Assembly (NCBI RefSeq): GCF_008033115.1
Contig: NZ_CP041203.1
Span: forward strand, 868,001-932,000
Length of the DNA: 64,000 nucleotides
Direction of reading: 5' to 3'
Source of the DNA: Cellulomonas sp. Y8
GTDB taxonomy: Bacteria > Actinomycetota > Actinomycetes > Actinomycetales > Cellulomonadaceae
Both the position numbers and the translations under genes were made by a program. Positions 58,564 to 64,000 of the stretch are shown one piece after another (position 1 is the first letter of the stretch; every line of letters begins with the position of its first letter). The notes under the pieces were generated by a model. It was not told the DNA's origin and searched no databases. It saw nothing but the letters and a program-made list of their open reading frames with translations.

Positions 58564-60279
58564 ATGTTCCTCAGGTCAGCACGCACGCACCGGCGCCGCG
58601 CCCGCCGCGTCGTCCCGCTCGTCGCCGGCGCCGCGACGCTCGCCCTCCTCGCCGCGTGCAGCGGCGGCGACGGCGGCGGCTCGGGCAGCACCGGCGCCTC
58701 GGGCGACGGCAGCACGCTCGTCGCCTACACCGGCCAGTCCGGCGACTACCAGGTCAACTTCAACCCGTTCTCCCCGTCCCGGATCGGCGGGCTCGGCGCG
58801 ATCTACGAGCAGCTGTTCTTCATCAACAAGGCCGCCGAGTCCGACCCGGTCCCCCTGCTCGGCACCGACTACACCTGGAACGACGACGGCACCGAGCTGC
58901 AGGTCACGCTCCGGGACGACGTCACCTGGAGCGACGGCGAGCCGTTCACGGCCGACGACGTGGTGTTCACCTACGACCTGCTCGCGAGCACCCCGGCGAT
59001 CAACAACGTCGGCTACGCGGGAACCGCGGCCGCGACCGACGACACCCACGTCACGTTCACGTTCGAGGCGCCCGCGTTCGTGCAGGGCCCCGACGTGCTG
59101 TCCGGGGTGCCGATCGTCCCCGAGCACCTGTGGGCGGACGTCGACCCGACCGCCGACGTGGTCGAGAACCCGGTCGGCACCGGCGCGTACGTGCTCGGCG
59201 ACTTCAAGCCGCAGGCGTTCACCTACACCGCGAACCCCGACTACTGGGGCGGCGAGCCGGCCGTGAAGACGATCCGGTTCCTGTCCCTGTCCGGCAACAC
59301 CGCGGGCGCCGACGGGATCGCGAACGGCACGATCGACTGGCAGACCGGCCCGGTGCCGGACATCCAGAACGTCGCCGAGAACTTCCCCGGCTACGACACG
59401 CTGACCGCCGCGCAGAACCAGATGGTGCTCGCGACCTGCTCCAGCGTCGAGCTCGGCTGCTCCGGTCCCCAGACCGACCCGGCGGTCCGGCACGCGCTGT
59501 ACCTGGCGATGGACCGCACGCAGCTCAACCAGCTCGCGTTCGAGGAGACCGCGTCCGAGATCTCGCCGACGTTCGCCCTGACCTCCACGCAGGAGGCCAC
59601 CATCTCGGCCGACGTCGAGGAGCCGGTCGCCCCCGAGAAGGCCGACCCCGAGGGCGCCGCCGCGGTGCTCGAGGCCGCCGGCTGGGCCAAGGGCTCCGAC
59701 GGCATCTACGCCAAGGACGGCGAGCGGCTCACCGTGACGGTCGAGGTCGTCACCGGCTGGACCGACTACATCACCGCCGTGCAGACGATCGCGCAGCAGG
59801 CCAAGGCCGCGGGCATCGACGTGCAGACCGCGCAGTCGTCGTGGAACGAGTGGACCGAGCGCCGCACCCAGGGCAACTTCCAGCTGGCGATCGACTCGCT
59901 GTGGCAGGGCCCGGCGCCCGACCCGTACTACCTGTACACGTACTTCTTCTCGTCGGCGACGGGCGCCCCGGTCGGCGAGGCGGCGGGCAACAACTACTCC
60001 CGGTACGCGGACCCGGACGTGGACGCCGCGCTCGAGTCCCTGAAGACCATGCCGCTGGACGACGCCGAGGCCCGGCAGCCGTACTTCGACACCATCCAGG
60101 CCGCGGTCGTCGAGGACATGCCGTACATCCCGATCCTCACCGGCGGCACCACGAGCGAGTGGAACGTCGGCGGGTTCACCGGCTGGCCGACCGAGGACGA
60201 CATGTACGCCTTCCCGGCGGTGTGGTCCGCGTTCGACGCCGCGGAGATCTTCAAGCGCCTGGAGCCGGCGGCCGGCTGA
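58564..60279 (+). CDS. Peptide-type (family 5) ABC substrate-binding lipoprotein
   Basis: 571 aa. The signal peptide ends in lipobox LALLAAC, followed by a Gly/Ser linker. The mature protein is a family-5 solute-binding protein (LRDDVTWSDGEPFTADDVVFTYDLL; NPVGTGAYVLGDFKPQ; YLYTYFF). Although family 5 is named for peptides, members near glycosidases bind oligosaccharides; the upstream alpha-galactosidase and ROK regulator suggest alpha-galactosides. ATG 58564 has GAAAGGA upstream. First gene of a five-gene importer. Confidence 0.9.
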   Translation: MFLRSARTHRRRARRVVPLVAGAATLALLAACSGGDGGGSGSTGASGDGSTLVAYTGQSGDYQVNFNPFSPSRIGGLGAIYEQLFFINKAAESDPVPLLGTDYTWNDDGTELQVTLRDDVTWSDGEPFTADDVVFTYDLLASTPAINNVGYAGTAAATDDTHVTFTFEAPAFVQGPDVLSGVPIVPEHLWADVDPTADVVENPVGTGAYVLGDFKPQAFTYTANPDYWGGEPAVKTIRFLSLSGNTAGADGIANGTIDWQTGPVPDIQNVAENFPGYDTLTAAQNQMVLATCSSVELGCSGPQTDPAVRHALYLAMDRTQLNQLAFEETASEISPTFALTSTQEATISADVEEPVAPEKADPEGAAAVLEAAGWAKGSDGIYAKDGERLTVTVEVVTGWTDYITAVQTIAQQAKAAGIDVQTAQSSWNEWTERRTQGNFQLAIDSLWQGPAPDPYYLYTYFFSSATGAPVGEAAGNNYSRYADPDVDAALESLKTMPLDDAEARQPYFDTIQAAVVEDMPYIPILTGGTTSEWNVGGFTGWPTEDDMYAFPAVWSAFDAAEIFKRLEPAAG

Positions 60280-60322
60280 GGCGACCCGGGCCGGTCTCCC
60301 CCGCCGTCGGAAGGGTCGCGAC

Positions 60323-61312
60323 GTGAACTACGTCCTGCGCAAGCTCGGCTTCTACGCGGTCGCCCTGTGGGCCGCCGTCACCCTGAACTTCCTCATCCCC
60401 CGCCTGCTCCCGGGCAACCCGGTCGACATCCTGCTGGCCAAGCTCCAGCAGCGCGGCGGGACGGTCACCCCCGAGACCCGGGAGGCGTACTCCGCCCTGC
60501 TGGGCGGCGACACCACCGACTCCCTGCTGCAGCAGTACGGCACCTACCTGTCGAACCTGCTGCACGGCGACCTCGGCGTCTCGGTCACCTACTTCCCGAC
60601 CCCGGTCAGCGAGGTCATCGGCACGTCGATGCCGTGGACCGTCGTGCTGGTCGGCATCGCCACGGTGCTCGCGGCGACCATCGGCGTGCTGCTCGGCGCG
60701 TTCGTCGGCTGGCGCCCCGGCACCTGGCTGGACTCGGCGGTGCCGCTGACCACGCTGCTCGCCGCGGTGCCGTACTTCTGGCTCGCGCTGGTGCTGGTCT
60801 ACCTGCTGTCCCGGGTGCTCGGCTGGTTCCCCTCGCAGGGCGGCTACGACGTGGTGCTCGACCCCGGCTGGTCGCCGGAGTTCATCGGCTCCGCGATCGA
60901 GTACGGCTTCGTGCCCGCGCTGACCATCGTGGTCGCGTCGATCGGCGGCTGGCTGCTCGGGATGCGCAACATGATGGTGTCGACGCTGTCCGAGGACTAC
61001 GTGCTGACCGCGCGCGCCAAGGGCCTGCCGCACGGGCAGGTGATGCGGAACTACGCCGCCCGCAACGCCGTGCTGCCGTCGGTCGCCGGGTTCGCCATCT
61101 CCCTGGGCTTCGTCGTCTCCGGGTCCGTGGTCACCGAGCAGGTGTTCTCCTACCCCGGCATCGGGTCCCGGCTGCTCGCCGCGGTCACCAACAACGACTA
61201 CGCGCTCATGCAGGGCGTGTTCCTGTTCATCACCCTGGCCGTGCTCGGCGCGAACCTCGTCGTCGACCTGCTGTACGGCCTCATCGACCCGCGCACCCGC
61301 GCGAAGGGCTGA
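60323..61312 (+). CDS. Peptide-type ABC transporter permease, DppB-like
   Basis: 329 aa from GTG 60323 with GGAAGG upstream. N-terminal helix (LGFYAVALWAAVTLNFLIPRLLPGNP), a periplasmic loop, then further helices including the inner-membrane core. The coupling loop carries DYVLTARAKGLPHGQVMRNYAARNAVLP, the DppB/OppB pattern. It forms the pore with the next permease. Confidence 0.9.
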   Translation: MNYVLRKLGFYAVALWAAVTLNFLIPRLLPGNPVDILLAKLQQRGGTVTPETREAYSALLGGDTTDSLLQQYGTYLSNLLHGDLGVSVTYFPTPVSEVIGTSMPWTVVLVGIATVLAATIGVLLGAFVGWRPGTWLDSAVPLTTLLAAVPYFWLALVLVYLLSRVLGWFPSQGGYDVVLDPGWSPEFIGSAIEYGFVPALTIVVASIGGWLLGMRNMMVSTLSEDYVLTARAKGLPHGQVMRNYAARNAVLPSVAGFAISLGFVVSGSVVTEQVFSYPGIGSRLLAAVTNNDYALMQGVFLFITLAVLGANLVVDLLYGLIDPRTRAKG

Positions 61313-61324
61313 GGGGAGCCGGCG

Positions 61325-62334
61325 ATGACGAACATCGGACCGGACGTGCAGGTGGCCGTCGAGGGGCCCGGCGGCCCCGTCGAGGCCACCCCGACCACCA
61401 CCACTCCCGAGCCCCGCCCCGCGGGGACCCGCGCCCGCCCCGCGTGGCGGATGCTGCTGCCGACCATGACCCCGTGGCTCGCCACCGGCCTCGTCCTGAT
61501 CGCCGGGGTCGTGCTGCTCGGCGTGGTCGGGCCGTACCTGGTCGGCGACCCCGACGCGATCTCCGACGTCGGCCTGGCCCCGCCGTCGGCGGAGCACTGG
61601 CTCGGCACCACCCAGACCGGCCAGGACGTGCTCGCCCAGCTGGCGCACGCGACCCGCGGCTCGCTGCAGATCGGCCTGATGGTCGGCGTGCTCGCCACGG
61701 TGCTGTCGGCGTTCTTCGGCATCTACGGCGCCTACCTGGGCGGCGCGGCGGACGAGGGGTTCTCCCTGCTGTCGAACGTGTTCCTGGTGATCCCGGGCCT
61801 GCCGCTGGTGATCGTGATCTCGGGCTTCGTGCCGCGGGAGAGCCGCGGGCTGTGGACCATCGCGGTGGTGCTCGCCCTGACGTCGTGGGCGGCCTCGGCG
61901 CGGGTGCTGCGCGCGCAGACCCTGTCGGTGCGGTCCCGCGACTACGTGGCCGCGTCCCGGCTGTCGGGCGAGAAGCCGTGGCGGGTCATCGGCGTGGAGA
62001 TCCTGCCGAACCTGCTCCCGGTGCTCGCGTCGCAGTTCGTGTACGCGGTGATCGCGGCGATCCTCGGCGAGGCGGGGCTGTCGTTCCTGGGCCTCGGCGC
62101 CTCGAACGCCTCGACCCTCGGCACGATGCTGTTCTACGCGCAGAACGGCTTCGCGCTCCCGCTCGGCGCCTGGTGGTGGTTCGTGCCGCCGGGGCTCGTG
62201 ATCGCCCTGTTCGGCATGGGGCTGTCCCTCGTCAACTTCTCGATCGACGAGATCATCAACCCCCGCCTGAAGAACGCCCGCACCGCCCGCCGTCGCGCGA
62301 AGGCGGCCGCCCGCGTCGCCAGGAAGGCCGCCTG

Positions 62335-62335
<1 letters not shown>
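61325..62335 (+). CDS. Peptide-type ABC transporter permease, DppC-like
   Basis: 336 aa from ATG 61325. A long N-terminal stretch rich in Pro/Thr/Arg is followed by membrane helices. The N-terminal OppC motif shows as LGTTQTGQDVLAQLAHATRGSLQIG and the coupling loop as DYVAASRLSGEKPWRVIGVEILPN. The C-terminal tail is basic. It overlaps the ATPase gene by one base. Confidence 0.9.
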
Positions 62336-63221
<886 letters not shown>

Positions 63222-63222
<1 letters not shown>

Positions 63223-64000
63223 TGACCAGCGTGCACGTGACCAACCTGACCAAGGACTACGCCCTGCGCTCCGGCCTGCGCCGCAGCACCCTGCGGGCCG
63301 TCGACCGGGTGTCGTTCGACCTGGTGCCCCGGCGCACCGTCGCCCTGGTGGGCGAGTCGGGCTCCGGCAAGTCGACGATCGCCAAGCTGCTCACCCGGAT
63401 GGAGAAGCCGACCTCCGGGCGGATCGACGTGCAGCTGGACGACCGGACGCCCGTGATGGGCTCGGTGTACCAGCGGCACGTGCAGATGGTGTTCCAGGAC
63501 CCGTTCGCCTCCCTGAACCCGTTCCACTCGGTCGAGCACCACGTGGCCCGGCCGCTGCGGATCCACCGCCGCACCCACGACGCGGCGTCCACCCACGCCC
63601 GGGTGCTGGAGATGCTGGAGCGGGTCAACCTGCACCCCGCGGAGGACATGGCCGCGCGCCGGCCGCACGAGCTGTCCGGCGGGCAGCGGCAGCGCGTCGC
63701 GATCGCCCGGGCGCTCGCCCCGGGCGCGCAGGTGCTGATCGCGGACGAGCCGGTGTCGATGCTCGACGTGTCCATCCGGCTCGGCGTGCTCAACCTGCTC
63801 GGCCGGCTGCAGCGCGAGGACAACCTCGCGGTCCTCTACATCACGCACGACCTGGCGACCGCGCGGCACTTCTCCGACGAGATCCTGGTGCTCTACCGCG
63901 GCCGGGTGGTGGAGCGCGGGCCGGCGGACGCCGTGATCCTGGACCCGCACCACGACTACACGAAGCTGCTCGCGATGGCCGCGCCCGACCCGGACCGGGT
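63222..64000 (+). CDS. Peptide-type ABC transporter ATP-binding protein, DppF-like (truncated by window edge)
   Basis: At least 259 aa; the 3' end lies beyond the window. Walker A GESGSGKST, Q-loop MVFQDPFASLNPF, signature ELSGGQRQRVAIA, Walker B VLIADEPVSMLD and H-loop YITHDL are all present. Second ATPase of the importer; the pair DppD/DppF is complete, so only the last few residues of this gene are missing. Confidence 0.92.

Overview
The window is about 73-75% G+C by eye, with strongly GC-biased third codon positions, frequent GTG starts, whiB1 next to pdtaS, an actinobacterial-type haem branch (hemH-hemQ) and many leaderless start sites. This points to an actinobacterium, most likely Cellulomonadaceae or a close Micrococcales relative. 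I see no rRNA, tRNA, CRISPR array, integrase, transposase or phage gene. It reads as ordinary chromosome rich in carbohydrate-uptake genes.

Layout. 1-3253: edge of a membrane-protein gene, whiB1, the convergent sensor kinase pdtaS and a DUF2505 gene. 3309-8053: a CUT1 sugar importer with its LacI regulator; three CebR-type operators precede it, so it is a predicted cellobiose/cello-oligosaccharide system (cebEFG-cebR). 8263-17752: bifunctional putA with a divergent PAS-AraC regulator, an aldo/keto reductase, a VanY-type peptidase, glutamate dehydrogenase, a frameshifted LLM oxidoreductase and a META-domain protein. 17766-19702: hemH-hemQ. 19832-26235: a second CUT1 importer with a GH13 alpha-glucosidase and its own LacI regulator. 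26293-31705: flavodoxin, MarR, NYN, DUF1697, HIT and SDR genes and nhaA. 31787-39517: a DsbA-like protein, a three-gene overlapping cluster, mqo, a flavodoxin-family reductase, a Zn alcohol dehydrogenase, a histidine phosphatase and nnrD. 39317-49818: an ECF sigma factor with a membrane partner, an I36 inhibitor, a NUDIX protein, a two-component system, a secreted protein with an ABC-2 transporter, an HTH/SRPBCC pair and a DUF1275 protein. 49892-52749: a VOC protein, a PadR regulator and a lipase-maturation-factor protein. 52822-64000: two ROK regulators, a LacI-type sensor lacking a DNA-binding domain, a GH36 alpha-galactosidase and a peptide-type ABC importer that runs off the right edge.

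How the parts work together. Three sugar loci show local regulator plus importer plus (twice) glycosidase logic. Neither CUT1 importer carries its own ATPase, which fits the shared MsiK arrangement known in actinobacteria, whereas the peptide-type importer carries both ATPases. Proline is oxidised to glutamate by PutA and glutamate dehydrogenase can pass it on to 2-oxoglutarate.

Points of interest: a long palindrome present in two copies 50 kb apart, and four further unrelated long intergenic palindromes; a set of CRP-type sites; a palindromic operator inside the spacer of a strong promoter; and several genes whose frame breaks at short C/G runs, which may be sequencing errors rather than true pseudogenes.
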